Source of the DNA: Herpetosiphonaceae bacterium
GTDB lineage: Bacteria > Chloroflexota > Chloroflexia > Chloroflexales > Kallotenuaceae
NCBI GenBank assembly: GCA_013821605.1
Contig: JACDGP010000052.1
Coordinates: 1 to 34,955 of the forward strand
DNA: 34,955 nt
Direction: 5' to 3'
Below the pieces are notes generated by a model. It was given only the letters and a program-made list of their open reading frames with translations. It ran no database searches and was not told the DNA's origin. Of the stretch, positions 25,192 to 33,116 are shown piece after piece. Positions within the stretch are counted from its first letter, which is position 1, and the number at the start of each line of letters is the position of its first letter. A program made the position numbers and the translations under genes.

Positions 25192-25241
25192 AGAAGTGCC
25201 ATGTATCCTTGAGCTTAGCTCAGATTTTCTGTACGGTAGTT

Positions 25242-25859
25242 ATGGGATTTGCAATGTATTTTGATTTATTGGTTATACTTCTTTTTGGTTTGATATGGAT
25301 CGGTATTGTTACGTTTCTTCGGTTGAAGAAAAGCCTCGTATATTTGATATTCTTTACTATATTCTACACATACATTTTTAAAGTTCTGGATTACACACTA
25401 TTTCAATTTCAATCTCTCCTTCTTCTAAAGCATTTTATGCCAGGCCTTATCTTGAATGGGCAAACGGCCGGGAAAAACATAAATTTTGTTCCGCTGGTCA
25501 CGCTCACTCCTCAGGATTTGAAAACCTCGCTTCTAAATATTCTGCTTCTGGTTCCTTTCGGCTTCGGTCTGCCGTTCATTACGAATTTTCGTATGAAGAA
25601 GATAGTTGTTATTGGAGCGCTCTTTAGTATCGTTATCGAGTTTCTGCAGCTGGTGACGGGATTAATGGCAAAAATGACTTTCCGGATTGCCGACATCAAT
25701 GATGTAATATTCAATACTGTTGGTGTCGCAATCGGCTATATCCTATTTGTTGGATTCGTGTGTATCTATCGTCATATATCTCACAATTGGGAAATATCAG
25801 CGAATCCGATCTTGCGATATATTGCTGAGCGGCCGCAAATAAATAAACAACCCAGGTAG
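25242..25859 (+). CDS. VanZ-family membrane protein
   Basis: A 205-aa protein with about five or six membrane helices. Family pattern: NILLLVPFGFGLPF, then ALFSIVIEFLQLVTG and the acidic FRIADINDVIFNTVGVAIGY. VanZ of enterococci gives low-level teicoplanin resistance; most relatives have no known role. The start is uncertain: ATG 25242 or 25254, or TTG 25209. The base composition is much more AT-rich than the window average, and it begins about 50 bp after the insertion-element end, so recent acquisition is likely. Confidence 0.78.
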   Translation: MGFAMYFDLLVILLFGLIWIGIVTFLRLKKSLVYLIFFTIFYTYIFKVLDYTLFQFQSLLLLKHFMPGLILNGQTAGKNINFVPLVTLTPQDLKTSLLNILLLVPFGFGLPFITNFRMKKIVVIGALFSIVIEFLQLVTGLMAKMTFRIADINDVIFNTVGVAIGYILFVGFVCIYRHISHNWEISANPILRYIAERPQINKQPR

Positions 25860-25874
25860 ACAAGCCTACCGGGG
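25851..25874 (-). terminator. Hairpin terminator between convergent VanZ-like and DUF1697 genes
   Basis: CCCaGGTAG and CTACCgGGG pair around ACAAGC. On the minus strand the stem is followed by a T-rich tract TTGTTTATTTATTT, so it best serves the DUF1697 gene. It overlaps the VanZ-like stop codon. Confidence 0.5.
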
Positions 25875-26009
25875 AATAAATATTGATCCGAGCATTGACA
25901 ACTAAAGTTCAGTGCACTGCCCGTGCTCGGAGCAAATTCCGTCCGTACTTGGAGAGTTTAGATTCTTGTGCAGCAGTCAAGAGGTACGCGATTCAGCACG
26001 GGTTTTGCC

Positions 26010-26582
26010 CTAAGTATTCCTTTCAGCTTCCAAAATTTTAACCGTTGTATGGAAATATCGAGTTGTCGCGTCTTGTCCTAGTATCTTTTCCTGAAAGCCT
26101 TTTGCGGTGGGTGCGTGGCCTCCTATAAGATACCAAATTATAAAAGCCTCATATTTCGTTGTTTTTATAATTTCTATATCTTTTTTCGGGGAACGCAAAG
26201 GCAAACCAAGATCATCTGGTATTGACTGCGTCGTAAATACCACACACAACCGCATGTCAGGCGTAGCTACAATATTCTTAAATGGAGCAATCGCAATAAC
26301 CTGTTCAAGTTCGGGTACGGTGCGCAAGCATACTGCAACTTCATACCCTAATTCCTTGTACAGATGTTGGCCTATTTTTTCAGATAATGCCGCACGATTC
26401 ATAGCCGCTGAGGTTTCAAAGAATATGTTACCACTTTGGATATAACTGCGGACGTTGGTAAACCCAAGTTCGACAAATAATCCACGTAAATACTCCATTT
26501 TTACCGAACGACCAGGTACATTCCTTCCTCGCAAGAAGGCAATATATCTGATTGAAGAATTTTCAGATGTAATGTTTTTCAT
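26010..26582 (-). CDS. DUF1697 family protein
   Basis: A 190-aa cytosolic protein. The N-terminus IRYIAFLRGRNVPG followed by VKMEYLRGLFVELGFTNVRSYIQSGNIFF is the hallmark of DUF1697 (PF08002), an alpha/beta family of unknown function. The usual RGiNVGG is RGRNVPG here. Like the VanZ-like gene it is AT-rich and stands out from the neighbours. It has an extended -10 promoter and no good ribosome-binding site near the ATG. Confidence 0.85.
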   Translation of the reverse strand: MKNITSENSSIRYIAFLRGRNVPGRSVKMEYLRGLFVELGFTNVRSYIQSGNIFFETSAAMNRAALSEKIGQHLYKELGYEVAVCLRTVPELEQVIAIAPFKNIVATPDMRLCVVFTTQSIPDDLGLPLRSPKKDIEIIKTTKYEAFIIWYLIGGHAPTAKGFQEKILGQDATTRYFHTTVKILEAERNT

Positions 26583-26612
26583 AATTCTTTCAATAATTGC
26601 TCCATCGCAATG

Positions 26613-26621
26613 AGTATATCA
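26613..26621 (-). promoter_or_regulatory. Extended -10 promoter of the DUF1697 gene
   Basis: TGA-TATACT on the minus strand (TATACT at 26613-26618) lies about 30 nt before the ATG. There is no good -35. Confidence 0.45.
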
Positions 26622-26667
26622 CTGGCCGCAAGGCGACGGTTGTTAAATTCGAGGGAAGGTCTGTGAT

Positions 26668-26844
26668 GTGATGAAGCTCGTCGAGCCCGAGAAGCAAGCA
26701 CTTCTCGGCCGTCGTCCTGACTATGGAGACGGTGTGATGATGTGTATGTATTGCGAAGTGGTACGAGAACTTGAGCCAGAGATTATGTTCCTCTCTATGA
26801 TTGCTGCACAGGATCTAAATGTTCCAACGCGAGACCAACTTTGA
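26668..26844 (+). CDS. Doubtful small ORF
   Basis: A 58-codon frame starting GTG-ATG with GGGAAGG 8 nt upstream, reading VMKLVEPEKQALLGRRPDYG. No family recognised. Its end overlaps the more likely minus-strand small ORF, so at most one of the two is probably real. Confidence 0.25.
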   Translation: MMKLVEPEKQALLGRRPDYGDGVMMCMYCEVVRELEPEIMFLSMIAAQDLNVPTRDQL

Positions 26845-26989
26845 TCGGAGCACTCTCACTCCCCAGAACTTTAGTTATCAATGCTTGGATCAGTAATGGT
26901 AGATCATGTTTGGGATGTGCTTGGACAACGGCAAAAGCCGTGTCCAGACGCTGCTGAACCTCGTGGGTTAAGGTCATCATCGCCCTCAC
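26795..26989 (-). CDS. Small helical protein coupled to the phosphotransferase gene
   Basis: A 64-aa frame whose GTG overlaps the TGA of the phosphotransferase gene (GTGA). ATG 26977 is an alternative start. It reads MTLTHEVQQRLDTAFAVVQ and is predicted almost all helical. No family recognised. Coupling makes it the third gene of the ribosomal-protection operon. Confidence 0.45.
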   Translation of the reverse strand: MRAMMTLTHEVQQRLDTAFAVVQAHPKHDLPLLIQALITKVLGSESAPIKVGLALEHLDPVQQS

Positions 26990-27897
26990 GCATCATCCGC
27001 ATTGTCAGCAAGGACTTCGTCAATGACACGGCGCGCCTCGGCTGCCTTCACAGGATTAATGGTGCGTTCTTGATCAAGGATCAGCAGCGCCTTCCACAAC
27101 GCCCAGCCACGCCCCCGCATCCACGTCGGTCCATCGACCGGAAGCGCCGCGCGGAACGCCGTCCGACTCTCCCCTTCAAACAAAGTCCATGCAATTACCA
27201 TGTCACAGGCCGGATCTCCCACGCCCGCGCATCCGAAGTCGATGACGGCGCTCAACGTACTATCCTTGACGAGCAGGTTCCCCACGGCAACATCGCCATG
27301 GAACCAGACAGCAGGACCATGCCACGGTGCGGCAAGCGCGCGCTCCCACAGGGCGGTCGCGGCTTGTGCGTCGATGGCATCTTCCAGCGCAATGATGGTA
27401 TGCCGGGTTTCGACGTCATAGGTGCTGAGCGGGCCGCCCCGAAACGCACTATGCAAGCCAGGCGGTGGACCACCCCGGGCGTCGATGCGCTGCAAGGTGG
27501 CGAGGAACTCCGCCAGCGCGGCCGCGAACGCAGTCAGATCATCGATCTGCTCGACGCTTGCCGCCTCCCCATCGAGCCAGCGGTAGATCGACCAATTCCA
27601 CGGGAAGCCTTCGGCCGGTGTCCCCAACGCCAGCGGCACCGGGATCGGCAGTGGCAGATGCGGCGCCAGGAACGGCAGCCAGCGCTGTTCTTTCGCGATC
27701 TGCGGCGTGTATCCCGCAGCGCTTGGCAAGCGCACGCTCATCTCCATGCCCAGCCGAAAGGTTCGGTTGTCCCACCCCTGTGGCTCGGCCGCTCTGATCG
27801 GCCGATCGGCCCACTGCGGGAACTGCGCGGCCAGCAGCCGGCGCACGAGCGCGACGTTGATGTCACTCTGATTGAACTGGGTGTCGCTAACGGTCAT
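26986..27897 (-). CDS. Aminoglycoside phosphotransferase-like kinase (APH family)
   Basis: A 303-aa protein with the protein-kinase-like fold. QGWDNRTFRL (residues 40-49) matches the nucleotide loop of this branch. WFHGDVAVGNLLV holds the catalytic HxDxxxxN box (His200, Asp202, Asn207), and AVIDFGCAGVGDPACD supplies the metal-binding Asp220. The family phosphorylates aminoglycosides, macrolides, choline, homoserine or metabolites, so the substrate cannot be read from sequence. It lies 20 nt after the ribosomal protection gene and probably shares its transcript, which makes an antibiotic substrate more plausible. No terminator seen downstream. Confidence 0.82.
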   Translation of the reverse strand: MTVSDTQFNQSDINVALVRRLLAAQFPQWADRPIRAAEPQGWDNRTFRLGMEMSVRLPSAAGYTPQIAKEQRWLPFLAPHLPLPIPVPLALGTPAEGFPWNWSIYRWLDGEAASVEQIDDLTAFAAALAEFLATLQRIDARGGPPPGLHSAFRGGPLSTYDVETRHTIIALEDAIDAQAATALWERALAAPWHGPAVWFHGDVAVGNLLVKDSTLSAVIDFGCAGVGDPACDMVIAWTLFEGESRTAFRAALPVDGPTWMRGRGWALWKALLILDQERTINPVKAAEARRVIDEVLADNADDA

Positions 27898-27917
27898 GCA
27901 TAATGGTATCCCTATGA

Positions 27918-29888
27918 CTAGACCCGCCGCAGAACATGCAGCAGATATTCTTTCCGATTGAGTGGGTTACGGTCTGTCCGTGGTCGCATCGGGACCGTCC
28001 CGTGGATCGGTTCGTAGTGATCAAAGGCAGCTTCCAATACGCCCTCACCGCTCGTCAACCCGGGCACGCGCTGCTGCAACTCGTGCACCCGTGCGGCTTG
28101 AATATCACCCTCCAGCAGATACGACGAGCCCCGCATCTCCTGTGTTTGTGGCATTGCCTGTAGTCGAGCCAGCACCGCCACCGTCGCTCCCAGCGCATTG
28201 GTCGGAATCTCGAGATGATAATGGTGCATCGGCTCGCATACGCTGGCGCCCGCCTGCTGCAGTGCTTCCATCAAAACCAGCGGCGTCAGAAGCCGGAAGT
28301 CCCGCGCACTGCTCGATGGCGACACATAGCCGGATTGCGTCAAGGTAACCCGGCAGTCGGTGACTTGCCAACCGTATAGACCTTGCCGCAGCGTGTCCTG
28401 CACCGTCTCCTCCATCGTCTTCCGGAACTCCTCAACCGACTTGTACACAAACAGTGGCATCGAGTCGACTTTGGCGTCCAGCCGGAAATCTATGCCACTA
28501 TTGAGCGGAGCCGGATCGATCCGTAGTCCGACCGTAGCCAGGAATGGGTTAGCTGCCTTCCCGAGCATCTCGACATCTGAGCCGCTACCGATCACCCGTT
28601 CGATACAGATCATTGTCGTTTCGCGGAACTGGACATCAATATGGAAGTCGGTCAGGAGCGTTTCCTGGATCACTTCCTTCTGTACCTCACCATACAGCGA
28701 CAGGAACAGCTCTTGCCGGATGTCGTCCTGCCGTAGATTGATCAACGGATCCTGCTCGGCGAGCTGCACGAGCGCGACGTGCAGCCTGCCCCGGTCGGCT
28801 GGATTAGTTGGCACGATGACCGTTTCCAGCGTCGGCGGAGCAAAAAACCGTCGTTCCCCCGTCGTTCGCACCGTGCCGATCTCGTCGCCGATCTGGATTT
28901 CCGTGAGGCCCCACAGCTTGGCAATCTGTCCGGCGCCAGCCGACCCACGTCGTACCGCAGCACCGCGCTCGAAAACGCTGATCGCGGTCACCCTGCCTTC
29001 ATGATCCCGGCCCCAGTGCAGTCGATCCCGCACGCCCACCGTTCCCGCAAACAAACGCACATACGCGATCTTCTCCCTACTTGCACCGCGCTCGATCTTG
29101 AAAACCGTGCCCGAAACCTCGGCATCCGCATCGCCCTTTGCCGGGGGCAGCAGCTCTTTAATCCCGGCGATCAGCGCATCGACGCCGGCACCCGTCATCG
29201 CCGAGCCTAAGAACACCGGATGCACCCGCGCCTGCTTGGTCTGCACCACCAGTTCGTCGCGGAGTTGGCAATACGAAACGCTCGCCTCGTCGCTGACATA
29301 GGCCGCCAGCAACGCCTCGTCCTGCCCGGCAAGCAACTCGACCAGTCTGGCCATAAATGCGGCATCGCCGACCCCATATGGGCTGTAACCGGCGCTGCGG
29401 CTGCCCTGCTCATGTGCCGAGCCCATCAACATAATGGCAGGCTGGAGCTTTTCGGCGATACTCTGGAAGACGCGCTCATAATTGGCACCCCCACGGTCGA
29501 TCTTGTTGATGAATAGGAGCGTCGGAATATGCAGCCGCTGCAGTGCCCGCATCAACACTCGCGTTTGCGGTTGCACCCCCTCTACGGCCGAAATCACCAG
29601 GACCGCCCCATCCAGCACGTTCAATACCCGCTCCACCTCAGCGATGAAGTCCGGGTGACCGGGCGTATCGATCAGGTTGACCGTGACGTCATCGATCACA
29701 AAGGATGCGACGGCGGACTTGATCGTAATGCCGCGTTGCCGTTCCAGAGCCAGCGAGTCGGTCAGGGTATTACCGGCATCGACACTGCCCAGCTTGTCGA
29801 TAACGCCGGTCATAAAAAGCAGCCGCTCGGTCAAGCTTGTTTTTCCGGCATCTACATGCGCCAGGATGCCGAGGTTTAAAGAGGTCAT
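27918..29888 (-). CDS. TetM/OtrA-like ribosomal protection GTPase
   Basis: A 656-aa EF-G-like translational GTPase of the tetracycline ribosomal protection type. G1 is AHVDAGKT (residues 10-17), switch I LERQRGITIKSA, G3 DTPGH with catalytic His78, and G4 NKID (128-131). The opening and GSVDAGNTLTDSLALERQRG are closer to TetM than to EF-G. Domain IV holds YVSPSSSARDFRLLTP, the counterpart of the TetM loop that enters the decoding site; the conserved Ser-Pro remains, but the following Val is Ser. Length is slightly above TetM (639 aa). GGAGGG lies 12 nt upstream. It sits behind a leader peptide and attenuator. Whether it protects against tetracycline or another ribosome drug is untested. Confidence 0.88.
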   Translation of the reverse strand: MTSLNLGILAHVDAGKTSLTERLLFMTGVIDKLGSVDAGNTLTDSLALERQRGITIKSAVASFVIDDVTVNLIDTPGHPDFIAEVERVLNVLDGAVLVISAVEGVQPQTRVLMRALQRLHIPTLLFINKIDRGGANYERVFQSIAEKLQPAIMLMGSAHEQGSRSAGYSPYGVGDAAFMARLVELLAGQDEALLAAYVSDEASVSYCQLRDELVVQTKQARVHPVFLGSAMTGAGVDALIAGIKELLPPAKGDADAEVSGTVFKIERGASREKIAYVRLFAGTVGVRDRLHWGRDHEGRVTAISVFERGAAVRRGSAGAGQIAKLWGLTEIQIGDEIGTVRTTGERRFFAPPTLETVIVPTNPADRGRLHVALVQLAEQDPLINLRQDDIRQELFLSLYGEVQKEVIQETLLTDFHIDVQFRETTMICIERVIGSGSDVEMLGKAANPFLATVGLRIDPAPLNSGIDFRLDAKVDSMPLFVYKSVEEFRKTMEETVQDTLRQGLYGWQVTDCRVTLTQSGYVSPSSSARDFRLLTPLVLMEALQQAGASVCEPMHHYHLEIPTNALGATVAVLARLQAMPQTQEMRGSSYLLEGDIQAARVHELQQRVPGLTSGEGVLEAAFDHYEPIHGTVPMRPRTDRNPLNRKEYLLHVLRRV

Positions 29889-29948
29889 ATAATGCTGTCA
29901 CCCTCCCACAATTGCCACATCTCCACCATCTTCTCGCGCCGGGCACGC

Positions 29949-29983
29949 AAAACGGCCACGGGACCGATCTGCCCATGGCCGTT
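29949..29983 (-). promoter_or_regulatory. Second leader hairpin (3:4) before the ribosomal protection gene
   Basis: AACGGCCATGGG and CCCGTGGCCGTT pair over 12 bp with one G-U and a 9-nt loop; TT follows, then GC, so its own T-run is poor. Its 5' arm can instead pair fully, with two G-U pairs, with the 3' arm of the terminator upstream, which would form an anti-terminator. Confidence 0.7.
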
Positions 29984-30021
29984 AAAAAACACGACCACGG
30001 GCTGAAATGCACCCGTGGTCG
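29984..30021 (-). terminator. Intrinsic terminator (attenuator) in the leader of the ribosomal protection gene
   Basis: A perfect 10-bp stem, CGACCACGGG with CCCGTGGTCG, a 10-nt loop, then TGTTTTTT. It lies after the leader peptide and before the gene, so in the default state most transcripts should stop here. This is the strongest intrinsic terminator in the window. Confidence 0.85.
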
Positions 30022-30106
30022 CGTCGATTGTCTATATATGCTACGAGAGGAACATCAACCGTGTTCGTCGCCGCACGTGATAGGTTTGCCGGTCACCAAG
30101 CGCACT

Positions 30107-30163
30107 TCAGTAGGCGCCCACCCTAAGAGTGAGTCGCCCAACATTGTAAGCTGGTGCTGCCAT
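30107..30163 (-). CDS. Leader peptide of 18 aa (MAAPAYNVGRLTLRVGAY)
   Basis: The ORF is preceded by AAGGAG 10 nt from the ATG and a second AGGAG 3 nt from it. The predicted transcription start is about 30 nt upstream. It ends about 85 nt before the terminator stem. The peptide has no run of one amino acid, which argues against amino-acid control. It fits a ribosome-stalling or translation-sensing leader like those before tet(M), erm and similar resistance genes. The product itself is probably not functional. Confidence 0.65.
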   Translation of the reverse strand: MAAPAYNVGRLTLRVGAY

Positions 30164-30200
30164 GCGCTCCTATCTCCTTAAAGATATACGTTATGCCGCG

Positions 30201-30229
30201 AGTATACCATGCGCAGATCCCGCGATCAA
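30201..30229 (-). promoter_or_regulatory. Promoter of the ribosomal protection operon
   Basis: On the minus strand TTGATC (30224-30229), 17 bp, TATACT (30201-30206). It lies 32 bp after the birA stop. The leader is about 300 nt. Confidence 0.75.
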
Positions 30230-30260
30230 GTACGGATTCTTGCATTTCAATGGGCATCTA

Positions 30261-31085
30261 TTAATGGAGATGTGCTGACCCTGGTGCGGGCCGTACCGTA
30301 ATTTCGCCAGCATGCAGCGTATGGCATAGGCCATCTGCGGTGCGGAGAAGCAAGCTGCCGCGTTGATCAACGCCCTCTGCCCGGCCCGATAGGAGGCCCT
30401 CCGGCGTCTCGGCATGAATCTCGCGGCCCAAGGTTGTGAGCCGCGCCTGCCAAGCGGCAAACAACGCGCTTCGGGCGCCGTCGCGTAGCCGCTCATACCA
30501 GCCATCGATCGCTTGTACCAAGGCGGTACACAACGCCACGCGATCTACTGGGCTGCCTTGTGCAGCGGCAAGGCTGGTTGCAGGGTTGATCAGCAGCGGG
30601 TTACTGCTTGGATCCCAGTTAACGTTGAGGCCGAGACCGATTACGGCCCAGACATACGCGCCATCGCGCAGTTCGGTCTCGACAAGGATACCACCGAGCT
30701 TGTGATCGGCGTACTGGAGATCATTGGGCCACTTCAGGCCGACGGTTATGCTCGTCAGCGCCTCGATAGCTTCGGCAGCGGCGACGGCTGCGAGCATCGT
30801 AAGGAGAAAGCCATCGGTGATGGCAAGCCAGGTGGGGCGGAGCAAGATCGACTGGAGCAAGCTGCTCGTGGGCGGAGCTTGCCAACTCCGCCCACGACGG
30901 CCACGTCCTGCAGTCTGCTCATCGGTGACCAGTACCAGCCCCTCGGCTGCACCGCCGCGCGCCCGCAGCTTCATATCATCATTGGTCGAGCCGGTGCTGG
31001 CCACCCATTCAACCTCCCGGCCGATCAGCTTAACTCCCGGCACCGACCGCAGATCCGCGAGACCGTCTGTGGGCGGACGACTCAT
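30261..31085 (-). CDS. birA: Biotin--[acetyl-CoA carboxylase] ligase
   Basis: Activates biotin with ATP and attaches it to the biotin carrier protein. A 274-aa protein with the biotinyl-AMP loop GRGRRGR (residues 60-66), KWPNDL (118-123, catalytic Lys), GGILVE and IGLGLNVN. There is no N-terminal winged-helix domain, so it is the monofunctional type that does not act as a repressor. Its ATG overlaps the panB TGA (ATGA). No terminator is obvious before the promoter of the next operon. Confidence 0.93.
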   Translation of the reverse strand: MSRPPTDGLADLRSVPGVKLIGREVEWVASTGSTNDDMKLRARGGAAEGLVLVTDEQTAGRGRRGRSWQAPPTSSLLQSILLRPTWLAITDGFLLTMLAAVAAAEAIEALTSITVGLKWPNDLQYADHKLGGILVETELRDGAYVWAVIGLGLNVNWDPSSNPLLINPATSLAAAQGSPVDRVALCTALVQAIDGWYERLRDGARSALFAAWQARLTTLGREIHAETPEGLLSGRAEGVDQRGSLLLRTADGLCHTLHAGEITVRPAPGSAHLH

Positions 31086-31918
31086 GGCCGATCTGCGAGA
31101 GCTGCGGCCAACTCGTCGGGGGCAATCTTGCCAGCGTGGGCGGTAGTTGGAAAGGTACCTTCGCGTACGGCAGCGATATAGTCGCTCACCGCTGTTTTGG
31201 TGGCCTCTGCCAGGTTGCCAAAGCGCTGAGCGTGGCGGGGTATGAAATCTTCGAGCAGCCCCAACATATCATGGAGCACCTGCACCTGACCATCGCAACC
31301 GGGACCGGCACCGATGCCAATTGTCGGCACGTGCAATCGCGTGCTGATGGCGTGGGCCAAGTCGGTCGGGACCAACTCGAGCACAACGGCAAAGGCTCCG
31401 GCGGCTTCGAGTGCTAGGGCATCATCAAGCAAGCGGCGAGCAGTGCCGGCTGCTTTGCCCTGCGCCCGAGCATTTCCGAGCACATTGACGGATTGTGGGG
31501 TATAGCCCAGATGGCCCATCACGGGTGCGCCGAAGTCGGTCAGGCGGCGCACCGTTTCGGCCACTGCGCGACCTCCTTCGAGCTTGACCGCCTGGCAGCC
31601 ACCCTCTTGCATGAGTCGCGCGGCACTCGTCAACGCCTGCTCCGGCGTGCCATAGCTCATAAACGGTAAATCACCGACGACCAATGCCTCGCTTGTTCCA
31701 CGCACTACCGAGCGCGTTAGCAAGACCATCTCATCGAGCGTGACCTGGACTGTGGTGGGATGGCCCAACATCCACTGTCCGCCTGAATCGCCGACCAATA
31801 TCAAACGTACGCCGGCAGCTTCGACCAACCGCGCCGTGGTGTAATCATAGGCTGTCAGCATCGGAATACGTTCGCCACGGCGCTTCATCGCCGCAAGATC
31901 CTGAATTGTTGTGCGCAT
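31082..31918 (-). CDS. panB: 3-methyl-2-oxobutanoate hydroxymethyltransferase
   Basis: First committed enzyme of pantothenate synthesis: adds the hydroxymethyl group of methylene-tetrahydrofolate to 2-oxoisovalerate, giving ketopantoate. A 278-aa protein with [17 protein letters not shown], metal ligands Asp44 (VGDS) and Asp83 (VGDLPFMSY), and VKLEGG with Lys112 and Glu114, matching the spacing of the E. coli enzyme. The start is ATG 31918, overlapping the upstream TGA (TGATG). It lies between a DUF2520 dehydrogenase and birA. Confidence 0.94.
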   Translation of the reverse strand: MRTTIQDLAAMKRRGERIPMLTAYDYTTARLVEAAGVRLILVGDSGGQWMLGHPTTVQVTLDEMVLLTRSVVRGTSEALVVGDLPFMSYGTPEQALTSAARLMQEGGCQAVKLEGGRAVAETVRRLTDFGAPVMGHLGYTPQSVNVLGNARAQGKAAGTARRLLDDALALEAAGAFAVVLELVPTDLAHAISTRLHVPTIGIGAGPGCDGQVQVLHDMLGLLEDFIPRHAQRFGNLAEATKTAVSDYIAAVREGTFPTTAHAGKIAPDELAAALADRP

Positions 31919-32811
31919 CACGCAGCCTCATCCGGCACAGGGTAGCTGGCTAAAGCGGAAGCAAGCTCACTCAGCATCGGGGCAGTATGTCTGGCGGTAA
32001 GCAGCGCCAAGGCGGCTTCACCTGTGGCACGGTAGACGTTGGCGATCAGCGGGTATTGATCATCAAGCGCCGCAAGATGGCGTGTGACAGTCCCGCTATC
32101 GCCCCGCACCAGTGGGCCGGTCAGGGCTGCCGGTAAGCCGGCATCATGCAAATTAGCCAGGGTCGTATCAAGCAAGGGTAACAGTGCCGCCAACGCCCGT
32201 TCCTCGGATGCGCCCGTCGTCGTCATGAGTTGCACCGCCAGCGCGGCCAGCACGACCGTGTAGTTCGAAGCCAGCACGGCTGCAGCGTGATACAAAGGCT
32301 TGGCCGCAGCGTCAAGGTCAAGCGGGTACCCGCCCAACTCCTGAGCAATCTGATGCAAGTACCCACGCAACGGCTCAGCAGCTTCGATCCCAAAGGTGAG
32401 ACCGGGTGGTAGGAGGGTGTTGCGCTGCGCAAAGGCCGCCAGCGGGTGAAACGAGCCGATCAAGGCACCACAGGCGGCAGCCGGAGCCAAGGCCTGTGCC
32501 GGCAACGCGCCGCTGGCATGGACGACCAACTGCCTGGGCTGCCAAGCACCAGCATCGGCCACCACCTGAGCCAAGGGGTGAATCGCGTCGTCCGGGACGA
32601 CGAGCAACACCAAATCGGCATGTTGAACAGCGGCAAGGAGTGGTAGTTGGGGTGCCGAGACGAGCTTGGCCAGCTCGGCGGCATGCTCGATAGTTCGGCT
32701 AGCAACAGCGGTGATCGGGTAGCCCGCGTGGTGCAAGGCTAAGCCTAACGCCGTACCGACACGTCCCGCGCCGATTAATGCGATGCGCGGATGTACTGAG
32801 GGTATCTGCAT
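31918..32811 (-). CDS. Rossmann-fold DUF2520 dehydrogenase-like protein
   Basis: A 297-aa protein. The N-terminal NAD(P) motif [22 protein letters not shown] (residues about 10-31), with GxGxxG, is followed by [11 protein letters not shown] and HASGALP. The C-terminal helical domain (about 165-290) is DUF2520, related to the 6-phosphogluconate-dehydrogenase-like dimerisation domain; [14 protein letters not shown] is its usual signature. It leads the panB-birA operon, with AGGAGG 6 nt before the ATG. No panE-type gene is seen, so it could supply ketopantoate reductase activity; this is inference from context. Confidence 0.85.
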   Translation of the reverse strand: MQIPSVHPRIALIGAGRVGTALGLALHHAGYPITAVASRTIEHAAELAKLVSAPQLPLLAAVQHADLVLLVVPDDAIHPLAQVVADAGAWQPRQLVVHASGALPAQALAPAAACGALIGSFHPLAAFAQRNTLLPPGLTFGIEAAEPLRGYLHQIAQELGGYPLDLDAAAKPLYHAAAVLASNYTVVLAALAVQLMTTTGASEERALAALLPLLDTTLANLHDAGLPAALTGPLVRGDSGTVTRHLAALDDQYPLIANVYRATGEAALALLTARHTAPMLSELASALASYPVPDEAA

Positions 32812-32888
32812 CCCGGCCTCCTATGGTCCAGGTGCTCCAACAATGGAGAACGCCAAACTCTACGCCACAAACGGTCGCAGGTAGCGGT

Positions 32889-32916
32889 ATTGTAGCATGG
32901 GAATGGTGATATAAAG
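32889..32916 (-). promoter_or_regulatory. Candidate promoter of the DUF2520-panB-birA operon
   Basis: On the minus strand TACAAT (32889-32894), with CTTTAT 16 bp upstream as a weak -35. It sits in the about 300-bp divergent region 32812-33112, which holds no other gene. Confidence 0.4.
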
Positions 32917-32995
32917 GCGGTACCCATTGCAAGTCAGAGACCGTCCCCATTTGCCCCATTAGCGGCCGTGACCTACGAGACGTAGCACATAGGAC

Positions 32996-33023
32996 TTGGT
33001 AGCACATGGGCTCTTGTTATACT
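32996..33023 (+). promoter_or_regulatory. Promoter of the GT87-type membrane protein gene
   Basis: TTGGTA (32996-33001), 16 bp, TATACT (33018-33023). Confidence 0.55.
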
Positions 33024-33077
33024 CGTCATGAGCGATCCTTCGCTGAGACGGTTAATTGGAGGAATCGAACTAACGCT

Positions 33078-33116
33078 ATGACACAGTCAGTAACGTATAA
33101 GATGCGGCTCGCTTGA
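33078..33116 (+). CDS. Possible 12-codon upstream ORF
   Basis: ATG 33078 gives MTQSVTYKMRLA and ends at a TGA that overlaps the TTG start of the following gene (TTGA). GGAGGA lies about 15 nt upstream, which is far. It could couple translation of the weak TTG start, or it could be chance. Confidence 0.25.
   Translation: MTQSVTYKMRLA

Noticed and set aside
26881-27903. 340-aa open frame on the plus strand
   Set aside because: It is antisense to the phosphotransferase gene, which has clear catalytic motifs; the composition is Arg/Gln-rich shadow sequence.
29770-30012. 80-aa minus-strand frame across the attenuator
   Set aside because: It reads through both hairpins and into the GTPase gene in another frame; Trp/Arg-rich with no family pattern.
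30191-30505. 104-aa minus-strand frame over the end of birA
   Set aside because: It overlaps birA and the leader promoter; no motif.
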